DNA of 13,404 bases from an uncultured Clostridia bacterium (GCA_937892135.1 CALAUK010000209.1:1-13404), one strand, 5' to 3'. Counted from the stretch's first letter, positions 1-7,631 are shown. Notes: generated by a model not told the origin, from the letters alone. Numbers and translations: made by a program.

Positions 1-1806
1 GAGCCGGGTGTTGGTAAGACTGCAGTAGCAGAGGGCTTAGCTCAGAAGATTGCATCGGGCGATGTTCCTGAGACACTTAAAAACAAGCGCCTTTTCACAC
101 TTGACTTGTCCTTGATGGTAGCGGGCGCAAAATACAGAGGAGAATTTGAAGAGCGCCTTAAAAAAGCTATGGAAGAGGTTACAAAAGCGGGAGATGTGAT
201 TCTTTTTATAGACGAAATTCATACAATTATAGGCGCAGGAGCAGCAGAGGGTGCGATTGATGCATCAAACATCTTAAAGCCGAGTCTTGCGAGAGGCGAA
301 ATTCAGCTTATTGGCGCAACAACTCTTGAGGAGTACAGAAAGCACATAGAAAAGGACTCCGCTCTTGAAAGAAGATTTCAGCCTATAACTGTCGGTGAGC
401 CGACAGAAGAGGAAAGCGTGCTTATTTTAAAAGGTATAAGAGATAAGTACGAGGCGCATCACGGAGTTAAAATAACAGATGAGGCGATAGAGGCGGCGGT
501 TAAGCTATCTGTAAGATATATAACAGACAGATTTTTGCCCGATAAGGCGATTGACCTTATTGACGAAGCTGCATCGAAATTAAGATTAAGCGCTTTAACA
601 GCGCCTCCCGAGCTTAAAGAGCTTGAAGACAGCCTTGAAAAGAACAAGGCTGAAAAAGAGGCGGCAGTTGCAACTCAGGATTTTGAATCGGCGGCGCGCC
701 TTCGTGACGAGGAAAACGAGCTTTTGGAAAAAATAAAAAAGGTAAAAGGCGACTGGCGGGAAAATGAAACCCCTGAAAAGAAAAGCGTTACAGAAAAAGA
801 CATCGCCGATGTCGTTTCCGACTGGACAAATGTCCCCGTATCTCAGCTTGAGGGCGATGAGGCTAAAAGGCTTTTAGGTCTTGAAGAAAAGCTTCACGAA
901 AGAGTTATCGGTCAAAAAGAAGCCGTTACCGCTGTGGCAAAGGCTATAAGGCGCGGAAGAGTTGGACTAAAAGACCCCAAGCGTCCCATTGGTTCGTTCA
1001 TCTTCTTAGGACCAACAGGTGTCGGCAAGACAGAGCTTTCAAAGGCACTTGCAGAGACTATGTTTGGCTCAGAGGACGATATGATACGAATTGATATGAG
1101 TGAATATATGGAAAAGCACTCCGTATCAAGAATGGTTGGTTCGCCTCCCGGATATGTAGGCTATGACGATGCAGGTCAGCTTACAGAAAAGGTTAGAAGA
1201 AAGCCATACAGCGTTATACTTTTTGATGAAATTGAAAAAGCTCACCCCGATGTGTTTAATATTCTTCTTCAGATACTTGAAGACGGTATTTTAACAGATT
1301 CACAGGGAAGAAGAGTTGATTTTAGAAACACTGTTATTATAATGACATCAAATATTGGCGCAAGGCTTATAACTGAAACCAATTCCAAGGGATTAGGCTT
1401 TAATACTTTGCAGGCAGAGCCTGAGGCAGATTATGAAAAGGTCAAAGAAAATGTAACAGGCGAGCTTAAAAAGCATTTCAGGCCCGAGTTTTTAAACAGG
1501 GTTGACGAAACAATAGTTTTCCATAAGCTAAATAAAGAAGAGATTGAAAGCATTGCAAGTCTTATGCTTAAAACTCTTTCTGATAGGCTTTTGGAAAACG
1601 GAATTGAAGTAACATTTACTCCTGAGGCGATAGAGCTTATAGCGGGCGAGGGATTTGACCCGATTTACGGCGCAAGACCTTTAAGACGCGCAATTCAGTC
1701 AAGAATTGAGGATTTGCTCGCAGAGAAAATTTTAGAAAACCATGTTAAAAGCGGAGATAAGGTTAAAGTTTCCGTTAAAGACGGCAAACTTGAAATTGAT
1801 GCTTAA
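1..1806 (+). CDS. clpC: ClpC-type AAA+ unfoldase, 5'-truncated by window edge
   Basis: ATP-driven unfoldase that delivers proteins to the ClpP peptidase in the cytoplasm. The frame is open from base 1 and starts inside the first Walker A (EPGVGKTA), so roughly 200 N-terminal residues (Clp-N repeats and the start of D1) lie outside; 601 codons remain. Visible in order, numbering from base 1: D1 Walker B (LFIDEIH, Asp about codon 71), arginine-finger region (LERRF), a short middle domain with a UVR-like motif (DFESAARLRDEE), D2 Walker A (GPTGVGKT, codons 337-344), D2 Walker B (LFDEIEKAHP, about 409), a GLGF segment (about 464-467) where ClpC carries the VGF ClpP-docking loop, and sensor 2 (GARPLRR). 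The short middle domain with UVR and the LGF loop favour ClpC over ClpB. A TTG at 106 opens a shorter frame but lies inside the conserved D1 domain and is not the start. The upstream operon (typically ctsR-mcsA-mcsB) is not in the window. Confidence 0.95.
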   Translation, partial: EPGVGKTAVAEGLAQKIASGDVPETLKNKRLFTLDLSLMVAGAKYRGEFEERLKKAMEEVTKAGDVILFIDEIHTIIGAGAAEGAIDASNILKPSLARGEIQLIGATTLEEYRKHIEKDSALERRFQPITVGEPTEEESVLILKGIRDKYEAHHGVKITDEAIEAAVKLSVRYITDRFLPDKAIDLIDEAASKLRLSALTAPPELKELEDSLEKNKAEKEAAVATQDFESAARLRDEENELLEKIKKVKGDWRENETPEKKSVTEKDIADVVSDWTNVPVSQLEGDEAKRLLGLEEKLHERVIGQKEAVTAVAKAIRRGRVGLKDPKRPIGSFIFLGPTGVGKTELSKALAETMFGSEDDMIRIDMSEYMEKHSVSRMVGSPPGYVGYDDAGQLTEKVRRKPYSVILFDEIEKAHPDVFNILLQILEDGILTDSQGRRVDFRNTVIIMTSNIGARLITETNSKGLGFNTLQAEPEADYEKVKENVTGELKKHFRPEFLNRVDETIVFHKLNKEEIESIASLMLKTLSDRLLENGIEVTFTPEAIELIAGEGFDPIYGARPLRRAIQSRIEDLLAEKILENHVKSGDKVKVSVKDGKLEIDA

Positions 1807-1808
1807 TA

Positions 1809-1844
1809 AAAAAACGGATATGGGAAACCATATCCGTTTTTTTA
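1809..1844 (+). terminator. Intrinsic terminator after clpC
   Basis: Ten-base-pair perfect stem ACGGATATGG / CCATATCCGT (1814-1823 and 1828-1837) closed by a GAAA tetraloop, followed by seven T residues. It begins three bases after the clpC stop. The A-run before the stem could extend pairing with the T-run. Confidence 0.93.
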
Positions 1845-1856
1845 TTGGAAAACTAG

Positions 1857-1885
1857 TTGATATTTTAAGATTAATGTGTTAAAAT
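1857..1885 (+). promoter_or_regulatory. Extended -10 promoter for the M20 peptidase gene
   Basis: TTGATA (1857-1862), 17-bp spacer, TAAAAT (1880-1885), with an extended -10 TG at 1877-1878. Predicted transcription start is near 1892. The -10 box overlaps an in-frame ATG at 1884, so that ATG cannot be in the message from this promoter; this supports translation from 1923. Confidence 0.8.
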
Positions 1886-1922
1886 GAAAAGGAAATATAT
1901 TAGCAACACGGAGAGATTTGAG

Positions 1923-3077
1923 ATGAAAAAAGTATTCGATAAAATAGACAGTTTAAATGATGAATTTGTTAATGTATGGGAAGATGTGTGCGCTATTGAA
2001 AGCCCTTCGGATTATAAAGAAGGGGTAGACGAAGTAGGAAGGTATTTTATGAAGCTTTCCGAAAAAAATTCATGGGACATAGAAGTTTTTAAGCAGGAAA
2101 ATTTAGGAGATGCGATTTGCATTGTTATGAACCCTGAAGCTAAAAAACCTCTTGTTGTTCTTTCGGGGCATATGGATACAGTTCATCCTGTTGGTTCATT
2201 TGGTGAGCCTGTGACATGGCGTGAGGGAGATTTGTTGCACGGTCCGGGCGCAGTGGACTGCAAAGGCGGAATTGTTGCAGGATTTTTAGCGATGCAGGCG
2301 CTTTCTGAGTGCGGTTTTAAAGAAAGACCCATAATGATGCTTCTTCAGGGAAATGAAGAGATTGGAAGCGGACTTAATAACAAAGAAAGCATAAAATATA
2401 TGTGTAAAAAGGCGGAAAAAGCGGCCGCGTTTTTAAATCTTGAGGGGTATGGCGCAAATTCTCGTGGCAAAGCCTGCTTAAAAAGAAAAGGAATTGCAGG
2501 ATTTTTGTTTACAGTAACGGGAATAGAGGTTCACGCATCAGCGTGCGCAAAAGGCGGCGCAAGTGCAATTTTAGAGGCGGCGCACAAGATTATAGAGCTT
2601 GAAAAGGTTAAAAATGACGACGGACTTACATTTAATTGTGGCGTAATAAAAGGTGGCACTGTGTCAAACACTGTCTCCGGAAAATGCGAATTTAAATTAG
2701 ATGTCCGCTTTTCAACCGAGGAAGAGTATAAAGAAGCATTAAAGATAGTAGAAAGAGTTAAAAATACTGTTTATGTTGAGGGCTGCAAATGCGAAGTAAC
2801 TCAGACAAATCTTCGCACAGCGATGGAGCTTAACGACAGAAATATTAATCTTTTAAATAAAATGAATGAAATTTTTGAAAAGAACGGCTTTTCTCCTCTT
2901 GAGATGTGTTCAAGAGCGGGTGGCTCGGATGCTGCCGATGTGTCCGCATGCGGAATACCTGTTGTTGATAATATCGGTACCGAGGGAGGAAATATACATT
3001 CAAAAGGAGAATTTGGCGTAATATCTTCTCTTTCTGAATCTGCAAAGAGGCTGGCTTGTGTAATAGCAGGGCTTTAA
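1923..3077 (+). CDS. M20-family zinc metallopeptidase (ArgE/DapE/CPG2-like)
   Basis: Predicted cytoplasmic di-zinc amidohydrolase/exopeptidase of the M20 superfamily, which cleaves amino-acid amides or short peptides; the substrate cannot be read from sequence. Numbered from the start chosen here (384 residues): GHMDTV with His83 and Asp85, GAVDCKGG with bridging Asp112, NEEIGS with Glu145 (general base) and Glu146 (metal), LEGYG with Glu174, and C-terminal NIHSKGE with His359. All five expected metal ligands plus the catalytic Asp and Glu are therefore present. The inserted dimerisation domain has VHASACAKGG where relatives usually have an HAG..P..G motif. Start: ATG 1923 has GGAGAG at 1910-1915, seven bases away. 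The in-frame ATG at 1884 (13 codons longer) lies in the promoter -10 box and has no ribosome binding site. No signal peptide is seen. Carboxypeptidase G2-like, succinyl-diaminopimelate desuccinylase-like or dipeptidase roles are all possible; key motifs look most CPG2/ArgE-like. Confidence 0.9.
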   Translation: MKKVFDKIDSLNDEFVNVWEDVCAIESPSDYKEGVDEVGRYFMKLSEKNSWDIEVFKQENLGDAICIVMNPEAKKPLVVLSGHMDTVHPVGSFGEPVTWREGDLLHGPGAVDCKGGIVAGFLAMQALSECGFKERPIMMLLQGNEEIGSGLNNKESIKYMCKKAEKAAAFLNLEGYGANSRGKACLKRKGIAGFLFTVTGIEVHASACAKGGASAILEAAHKIIELEKVKNDDGLTFNCGVIKGGTVSNTVSGKCEFKLDVRFSTEEEYKEALKIVERVKNTVYVEGCKCEVTQTNLRTAMELNDRNINLLNKMNEIFEKNGFSPLEMCSRAGGSDAADVSACGIPVVDNIGTEGGNIHSKGEFGVISSLSESAKRLACVIAGL

Positions 3078-3095
3078 AATGAATAAAAAAGAGAA

Positions 3096-3118
3096 AATTG
3101 GTAAATATATTACCGATT
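3096..3118. repeat. Inverted repeat upstream of rubrerythrin
   Basis: Nine-base arms AATTGGTAA (3096-3104) and TTACCGATT (3110-3118) around a five-base ATATA loop; eight Watson-Crick pairs and one G-T. No T-run follows, so it is a poor terminator. It overlaps a weak possible promoter (TTGGTA at 3098, 18 bp, CATAAA at 3122-3127). It could be an operator or an RNA hairpin in the message from the M20 gene; it does not match the classical PerR box. Confidence 0.45.
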
Positions 3119-3152
3119 AAGCATAAAAAATAATTTCAAGGAGGATATAAAA

Positions 3153-3686
3153 ATGGAGTTAAAAGGTTCAAAAACAGAGAAAAACTTAATGGCGGCATTT
3201 TCAGGTGAAAGCGAAGCAAGAAATAAGTATACTTACTTTGCTTCTGTTGCAAAAAAGGAAGGCTACAATCAGATAGCTGCAATTTTTGAAGAGACAGCTG
3301 CTAACGAAAAAGAGCACGCCAAGCTTTGGTTTAAGGCATTAGGCGCTTTAGGTAACACAGAAGAAAACTTAAAAGCTGCTGCTGCAGGCGAAAACTATGA
3401 GTGGACAGAAATGTATGACACATTTGCAAAAGAAGCTGAGGAAGAAGGCTTTACAGAGCTTGCGGCAAAATTTAAAATGGTTGCTATGATTGAAAAATCT
3501 CACGAAGAGAGATACCTTAAGCTTTTAAACAATGTTGAGATGAAAAAAGTTTTCGAAAAGAGCGAAATTACTATGTGGGAATGCAGAAACTGCGGTCATC
3601 TTGTTATGGGCAAAAAAGCTCCCGAGATTTGCCCTGTTTGTGCTCATCCCCAGAGCTATTTTGAAGTTAGAAAAGAAAACTATTAA
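3153..3686 (+). CDS. rbr: Rubrerythrin
   Basis: Non-haem di-iron peroxidase that reduces hydrogen peroxide to water in the cytoplasm of anaerobes, taking electrons through its own rubredoxin centre. At 177 residues it has the usual short form. The N-terminal ferritin-like four-helix bundle shows the iron ligands: Glu19 (SGESEARNKY), Glu52 and His55 (ExxH in NEKEH), the acidic cluster at 94-98, and Glu114 with His117 (IEKSHEERY). The C-terminal rubredoxin domain has Cys144/Cys147 (WECRNCG) and Cys160/Cys163 (CPVCAHPQSYF), which bind one iron. AAGGAGG at 3138-3144 is eight bases before the ATG, an excellent ribosome binding site that implies high expression. The gap of 75 bases from the M20 gene has no terminator but does carry an inverted repeat, so it may be read through, separately promoted, or both. 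A terminator follows. Confidence 0.97.
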   Translation: MELKGSKTEKNLMAAFSGESEARNKYTYFASVAKKEGYNQIAAIFEETAANEKEHAKLWFKALGALGNTEENLKAAAAGENYEWTEMYDTFAKEAEEEGFTELAAKFKMVAMIEKSHEERYLKLLNNVEMKKVFEKSEITMWECRNCGHLVMGKKAPEICPVCAHPQSYFEVRKENY

Positions 3687-3692
3687 TTTATC

Positions 3693-3721
3693 AAAAAGTC
3701 TCCCGCAAGGGAGATTTTTTT
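3693..3721 (+). terminator. Intrinsic terminator after rubrerythrin
   Basis: Stem TCTCCC / GGGAGA (3699-3704 and 3709-3714) with a GCAA tetraloop, followed by seven T residues, seven bases after the rubrerythrin stop. Confidence 0.92.
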
Positions 3722-3735
3722 ATGTCCCAAAAAGC

Positions 3736-3764
3736 TTGACCTTTTATGGATAAAATGGTAAAAT
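3736..3764 (+). promoter_or_regulatory. Extended -10 promoter for the EamA permease gene
   Basis: TTGACC (3736-3741), 17-bp spacer, TAAAAT (3759-3764), with TG at 3756-3757. It begins just after the rubrerythrin terminator. Predicted transcription start is near 3771, leaving a leader of about 32 bases. Confidence 0.8.
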
Positions 3765-3802
3765 ATTTGGGGTTATAATAATAAAAGAAGAGGAAAATAA
3801 GT

Positions 3803-4729
3803 ATGAACGAGAATAAACATAAGTTTTATACTAATTCTGTTATCGTGGCAATTATTGCAGTCTTCTGCTGTGCTCTGTGGGGAAGTGCAACTCCGTTTAT
3901 TAAAATGGGTTATGAGCTTTTAAATGTTTCGGGCGTTCCGTCAACAATGCTTTTTGCGGGAATGAGATTTGCCCTTGCAGGAGTTTTAACAGTAATAATT
4001 TTCAGCATTGCAAGAAGAAAATTTATATGTCCTAAAAAGAGAAATTTGGGTAAAATATGTATCGTAAGTGTTTTTCAAACAGTTTTACAGTACATATTCT
4101 TTTATGTAGGATTAAGCAATACTTCAGGCGTGAAAGGAACTATATTAAGTTCTGCAAGTGCATTTTTTGCGCTGTTTGTTGCAGGGTTATTGTTTAAGCA
4201 GGAAAAGATTACTTTTAAAAAAATTCTGGCATGCATTATAGGCTTTGCAGGTATTATATTTGTTAATTTAAACGGCTTGGAGTTTACTTTAAACTTTACA
4301 GGTGACTGCTTTGTTTTGTTTTCTGCTCTTGCATCTGCAGCAGCTTCTGTTATTTTAAAGAGCTTTTCTAAAAACGAGGATTCTGTTGAACTTACAGGAT
4401 ACCAGTTTGTTATTGGCGGAATAGTTTTAATTATTATTGGTATGGCATTTGGCGGAAAAGTAGAAGTTTCAGGTATGGCGGCTCTTGGAGTATTAATATA
4501 CCTTGCCTTTTTGTCGGCTATGGCATATTCATTGTGGGGAATACTTTTAACCTACAATCCTGTGTCTAAAGTTACAATTTACAATTTTACAATTCCCGTA
4601 TTCGGAGTTTTATTATCAAAGCTTATGCTTTCTGAAAGTGGAAATGTAAGTCCGTTAAATCTTTTAATAACTCTTGTGTTGGTATGTACGGGAATTATTA
4701 TGCTTAATTACAAAAAAAGAGAAAACTGA
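3803..4729 (+). CDS. DMT-superfamily permease with two EamA domains
   Basis: Inner-membrane transporter of the drug/metabolite transporter superfamily. The 308 residues form about ten hydrophobic segments arranged as two EamA repeats, roughly residues 17-152 and 168-303. Visible family signatures are the first-helix WGSATPFIK, the GVKGTILSSASAFFALFVAGLLF stretch before the linker, the second-repeat opening LFSALASAAASVILKSF, and IPVFGVLLSKLMLSE near the end, which corresponds to the usual helix-9 motif ending in Gly/Ser-Glu. The tail NYKKREN is basic and presumably cytosolic. Family members export or import amino acids, nucleotides or other small metabolites; nothing here fixes the substrate. 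AGAGGA near 3789-3794 serves as ribosome binding site for ATG 3803. It is flanked by its own promoter and by a new promoter for the next gene, so it is probably monocistronic, though no good hairpin terminator is seen after it. Confidence 0.93.
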   Translation: MNENKHKFYTNSVIVAIIAVFCCALWGSATPFIKMGYELLNVSGVPSTMLFAGMRFALAGVLTVIIFSIARRKFICPKKRNLGKICIVSVFQTVLQYIFFYVGLSNTSGVKGTILSSASAFFALFVAGLLFKQEKITFKKILACIIGFAGIIFVNLNGLEFTLNFTGDCFVLFSALASAAASVILKSFSKNEDSVELTGYQFVIGGIVLIIIGMAFGGKVEVSGMAALGVLIYLAFLSAMAYSLWGILLTYNPVSKVTIYNFTIPVFGVLLSKLMLSESGNVSPLNLLITLVLVCTGIIMLNYKKREN

Positions 4730-4753
4730 CTATATTTTAAAGTGCGTTAAAAC

Positions 4754-4782
4754 TTGACAAAAATTAAAAAAATATTTAAAAT
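4754..4782 (+). promoter_or_regulatory. Promoter for the OPT transporter gene
   Basis: Consensus TTGACA (4754-4759), 17-bp spacer, TAAAAT (4777-4782); no extended -10 here. Predicted transcription start is near 4789, with AAAGGAGA at 4798-4805 as ribosome binding site before ATG 4811. Confidence 0.8.
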
Positions 4783-4810
4783 ATAAATAAAAAAAGCAAA
4801 GGAGATTTTT

Positions 4811-6733
4811 ATGGAAAACAAAAATTTTGAGCCTTATGTTCCTGCGCATAAGATTACTCCTGAAATAACAATAACTTCTTTAATAGTTGGTGTTATTCTG
4901 GCAGTAGTTTTCGGTGCGGCGAATGCATACTTAGGCCTAAGAGTTGGTATGACGGTTTCTGCGTCAATCCCTGCGGCAGTTATTGCTATGGGAATTATAA
5001 GAGTTGTTATGAGAAAGAACTCTATTCTTGAAAGTAATATCGTGCAGACGATTGGTTCTGCAGGTGAATCCTTGGCAGCAGGTGCAATCTTTACTTTGCC
5101 CGCGTTATTCTTATGGGCGGCAGAGGGAAAGATTGAAAAGCCCGGTATCTTAGAAATTACTTTAATTGCACTAATCGGTGGTCTTCTTGGTGTGTTCTTT
5201 ATGGTGCCCTTAAGAAATGCGCTGATCGTTAAAGAGCACGGAATCCTTCCTTATCCTGAAGGAACTGCTTGCGCTGAAGTTTTGCTTGCGGGCGAAGAGG
5301 GCGGCGCAAATGCGACTACTGTTTTTGCAGGTATGGGAATTTCAGCATTGTTTAAGTTTATCATAGACGGACTTAAGCTTGTATCAGGCGAAGTAACATT
5401 AAGAGTTTCATCTTTGTTTAAAGGCTTTGCCGGTGCAATTGGAACGCAGATTTATCCTGCTGTTATGAGCGTTGGTTATATTTGCGGACCGAGAATTTCT
5501 TCTTACATGTTCGCCGGCGGTGTTTTAAGCTGGATGGCAATTATTCCGCTTATCGTAATGTTTGGCGAAAATATTGTTATGTACCCCGAGGCGACACAGA
5601 CAATTGGTGAACTTTTTGCATCCGGCGGTGCTGATGCAATCTGGAGCACATATATCCGTTATATCGGTGCGGGTGCTCTTGCGGCGGGAGGTATAATAAG
5701 CTTAATTAAGTCTTTGCCTCTTATTATTACAACATTTAAAGATTCCATAAAGAGCATTGGCGGCGGAATCGGAAGTTCATCTCTTGAAAGAACTTCAAAG
5801 GACTTGAGCATGATAACAGTTATAAGCGCGATTGTTGTGCTTACATTACTTGTTTGGCTTGTTCCTGCAATTCCCGTTAATCCCATAGGTGCTGTTATTG
5901 TTGTAGTATTTGGATTTTTCTTTGCAACTGTTTCTTCAAGAATGGTTGGCCTTGTTGGTAGCAGTAACAACCCTGTTTCAGGTATGGCGATTGCAACACT
6001 TTTAATTGCAACTGTTGTTTTAAAGGTTACAGGCAGCACAGGTGCTGAGGGTATGAAAGCGGCTATTGCAATAGGTTCTATAATCTGTATTGTTGCGGCT
6101 ATCGCAGGTGATACTTCTCAGGACTTAAAAACCGGTTACCTTTTGGGTGCAACACCTAAAAAACAGCAGATAGGCGAGTTGGTAGGTGTTGTTGCGGCAG
6201 CTTTGGCTATCGGCGGAACACTTTATCTTTTGGATAAGGCATGGGGCTTTGGTTCAGAAGAGCTTGCAGCTCCTCAGGCAACACTTATGAAGATGATTAT
6301 CGAGGGTGTTATGAGCGCAGAGCTTCCCTGGGGTTTGGTATTTATAGGTGCAATTATTGCAGTTGTGGTTGAAGTTTTGGGAATTCCCGTTCTTCCTTTT
6401 GCAATAGGCGTTTATCTTCCTGTTCAGCTTAATGCTTGTATTATGGTTGGCGGTATTATTCGCCTTATCTTAGACAAAATAAGATATAAAGATGAAAAGA
6501 CCCAAAAAGATGTTGTTAATGACGGAATTTTATACTGCTCCGGTATGATTGCGGGCGAGGGCCTTGCAGGTATCGCACTTGCTATTCTTGCAGTGTTCGG
6601 AGTAGATAAAATATTTGATATTTCAGGACTTATCGGATTTAACGAGATAACAGGAAGCATCGCATCCTTGGTTGTTTTTGCAGTTATAATCTTAAGCGTG
6701 TTTAAGTTTTCTTTATGGAAGAAGCGTAAGTAA
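4811..6733 (+). CDS. OPT-family oligopeptide transporter
   Basis: Integral membrane transporter of the oligopeptide transporter (OPT/YSL) superfamily, whose characterised members couple uptake of small peptides or metal chelates to ion gradients. At 640 residues it matches bacterial members, with about 14-16 hydrophobic helices. Recognisable conserved stretches are NAYLGLRVGMTVSASIPAAV (from residue 38), QTIGSAGESLAAGAIFTLP (79-97), MVPLRNALIVKE (131-142), the hallmark PYPEGTACAEVL (147-158), SSNNPVSGMAIATLL (about 382-396), GDTSQDLKTGYLLGATPKKQQ (about 433-453), and IPVLPFAIGVYLPVQLNACI near residue 530. The N-terminal tail is short and cytosolic and the C-terminal tail is basic (KKRK). It has its own consensus promoter and is followed two bases after the stop by a PqqD-like gene, so the two are almost certainly translated from one message. 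Substrate is not readable; peptide or peptide-metal uptake is the family expectation. Confidence 0.95.
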   Translation: MENKNFEPYVPAHKITPEITITSLIVGVILAVVFGAANAYLGLRVGMTVSASIPAAVIAMGIIRVVMRKNSILESNIVQTIGSAGESLAAGAIFTLPALFLWAAEGKIEKPGILEITLIALIGGLLGVFFMVPLRNALIVKEHGILPYPEGTACAEVLLAGEEGGANATTVFAGMGISALFKFIIDGLKLVSGEVTLRVSSLFKGFAGAIGTQIYPAVMSVGYICGPRISSYMFAGGVLSWMAIIPLIVMFGENIVMYPEATQTIGELFASGGADAIWSTYIRYIGAGALAAGGIISLIKSLPLIITTFKDSIKSIGGGIGSSSLERTSKDLSMITVISAIVVLTLLVWLVPAIPVNPIGAVIVVVFGFFFATVSSRMVGLVGSSNNPVSGMAIATLLIATVVLKVTGSTGAEGMKAAIAIGSIICIVAAIAGDTSQDLKTGYLLGATPKKQQIGELVGVVAAALAIGGTLYLLDKAWGFGSEELAAPQATLMKMIIEGVMSAELPWGLVFIGAIIAVVVEVLGIPVLPFAIGVYLPVQLNACIMVGGIIRLILDKIRYKDEKTQKDVVNDGILYCSGMIAGEGLAGIALAILAVFGVDKIFDISGLIGFNEITGSIASLVVFAVIILSVFKFSLWKKRK

Positions 6734-6735
6734 GT

Positions 6736-7083
6736 ATGGCTATGAAAAAAAAGACAGACGAAAACTATCTTGAAAAAGTGCCTTCAAGAAACGAAGATAT
6801 TAAATGGTCCTATGATGAGGACGACGGAAACATAACTTTGTTTATAAAAAACAAGGGAGTTTTTAATAAAATTTTTCAGGTGCTTTTAAAAAAGCCTGAG
6901 GTTACAAAGGTGCACCTTGAAGAAATGGGAAGCTTTATCTGGCCTCTTATTGACGGGAAGAAAAGCATTATGAAGATAGGAGAAGAGGTTAAAGCGCATT
7001 TTGAAGATAAGGCAGAGCCTCTTTATGAAAGACTTTCCAAGTATTTTTCAATTCTTGAAAGCTACGGATTTATTAAGTTTTAA
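6736..7083 (+). CDS. PqqD-like (RiPP-recognition fold) protein coupled to OPT transporter
   Basis: Small soluble protein of 115 residues with a PqqD-family core. The match is the segment of about residues 55-115: VTKVHLEEMGSFIWPLIDGKKSIMKI, then an amphipathic helix with EPLYERLSKYFSILESYGFIKF, i.e. the 'LdexGafiW.lidGk.tv.eI' pattern followed by a recognition helix and a final strand, as in PqqD and other RiPP recognition elements. About 50 charged residues precede it (DENYLEKVPSRNEDIKWSYDEDDG) and may form an extra strand pair. There are no membrane segments. The start ATG 6736 is two bases after the transporter stop; GGAAGAAG at 6717-6724 lies 11 bases upstream, inside the transporter gene. 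ATG 6742 is an alternative start but is further from that site. No radical SAM enzyme, precursor peptide or PQQ gene is visible nearby, so a cofactor or RiPP biosynthetic role is not supported. A regulatory or peptide-binding partner of the transporter is an inference from position. Confidence 0.8.
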   Translation: MAMKKKTDENYLEKVPSRNEDIKWSYDEDDGNITLFIKNKGVFNKIFQVLLKKPEVTKVHLEEMGSFIWPLIDGKKSIMKIGEEVKAHFEDKAEPLYERLSKYFSILESYGFIKF

Positions 7084-7085
7084 AT

Positions 7086-7122
7086 AAAAAATCATCTGTT
7101 CATTTGAACAGATGATTTTTTT
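7086..7122. terminator. Bidirectional terminator between pqqD-like gene and coaD
   Basis: Perfect 16-bp stem: AAAAAATCATCTGTTC (7086-7101) and GAACAGATGATTTTTT (7106-7121) with an ATTT loop. It has a T-run when read on either strand and sits exactly between two convergent stop codons, so it can end both transcripts. Confidence 0.94.
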
Positions 7123-7123
7123 A

Positions 7124-7591
7124 TTATTCTAATATTTTAAGAACGGCCTTTGGCACAAATTTTGAAACATCTTTGTTATATCCATGAAGCTCTTTTACCA
7201 TAGAAGATGAAACTGCTATATTGTCTGCCCTGAAATAAACATATTCGAGAGACGGATTTATAAGCTTGTTTACTTCTGCGATATTTTCTTCGTAGTTATA
7301 GTCCATATTATTGCGGAGTCCTCTAATCATATAGCCTATATTGTTTTCTTTTGTATATTCTGCGATAAGCCCGTCATATAAAAAAACATCGCAGTTTGTT
7401 ATATTGTTTTCACGAAGAGTCTCTTTTATGGCTTCAATCATAAGGTTAGCATCATAGGTGCGGCTTTTTTGTTTATTAATACCTACAATAATATGCACCT
7501 TATGAAAAACCTTTGAAGCTTTTTTGACTATATCCAAATGACCGTTTGTAAACGGGTCAAATGAGCCGGGATATACTGCTGTATTAAACAT
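7124..7591 (-). CDS. coaD: Phosphopantetheine adenylyltransferase
   Basis: Catalyses the fourth step of coenzyme A synthesis, 4'-phosphopantetheine plus ATP to dephospho-CoA plus pyrophosphate, in the cytoplasm. It is a nucleotidyltransferase of 155 residues, close to the family norm of about 160. Motifs: N-terminal VYPGSFDPFTNGHLDI carrying the TxGH nucleotide-binding motif, YMIRGLRNNMDYNYEENIAEVNKLI containing the conserved RGLR, and AVSSSMVKEL (the ISSTxxRE-like C-terminal signature). Start: the frame is open to 7666, but those 25 extra codons cross the -10 and -35 boxes of a near-perfect promoter and do not resemble CoaD. ATG 7591, with GAAAGG at 7608-7603 on the minus strand, gives the family N-terminus MFNTAVYPGSFD. 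It is monocistronic, converges on the preceding transporter unit, and diverges from the deacetylase gene. Confidence 0.97.
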   Translation of the reverse strand: MFNTAVYPGSFDPFTNGHLDIVKKASKVFHKVHIIVGINKQKSRTYDANLMIEAIKETLRENNITNCDVFLYDGLIAEYTKENNIGYMIRGLRNNMDYNYEENIAEVNKLINPSLEYVYFRADNIAVSSSMVKELHGYNKDVSKFVPKAVLKILE

Positions 7592-7631
7592 AAAATCAAA
7601 AGCCTTTCTTCTGTATTTTTTCTTTGAAATT

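Noticed and set aside
3079..3120. Thirteen-codon reading frame (MNKKEKIGKYITD) between the M20 gene and rubrerythrin, with AGGG seven bases upstream, overlapping the inverted repeat.
   Set aside because: Too short to support, only a weak ribosome binding site, no amino-acid bias typical of a leader peptide, and no attenuator-type terminator follows it.
4733..4752. TTTTAA...TTAAAA inverted repeat after the EamA gene as a terminator.
   Set aside because: The stem is six A-T pairs only and is not followed by a T-run; stability would be too low.
5659..6039. Minus-strand open frame inside the OPT transporter gene.
   Set aside because: Low-complexity Thr/Ile/Pro-rich translation, with an intact conserved transporter sequence on the opposite strand.
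6736..7083. PQQ or RiPP biosynthesis cluster based on the PqqD-like protein.
   Set aside because: No radical SAM enzyme, precursor peptide, PqqA/B/C/E-like gene or export ATPase is in the window.
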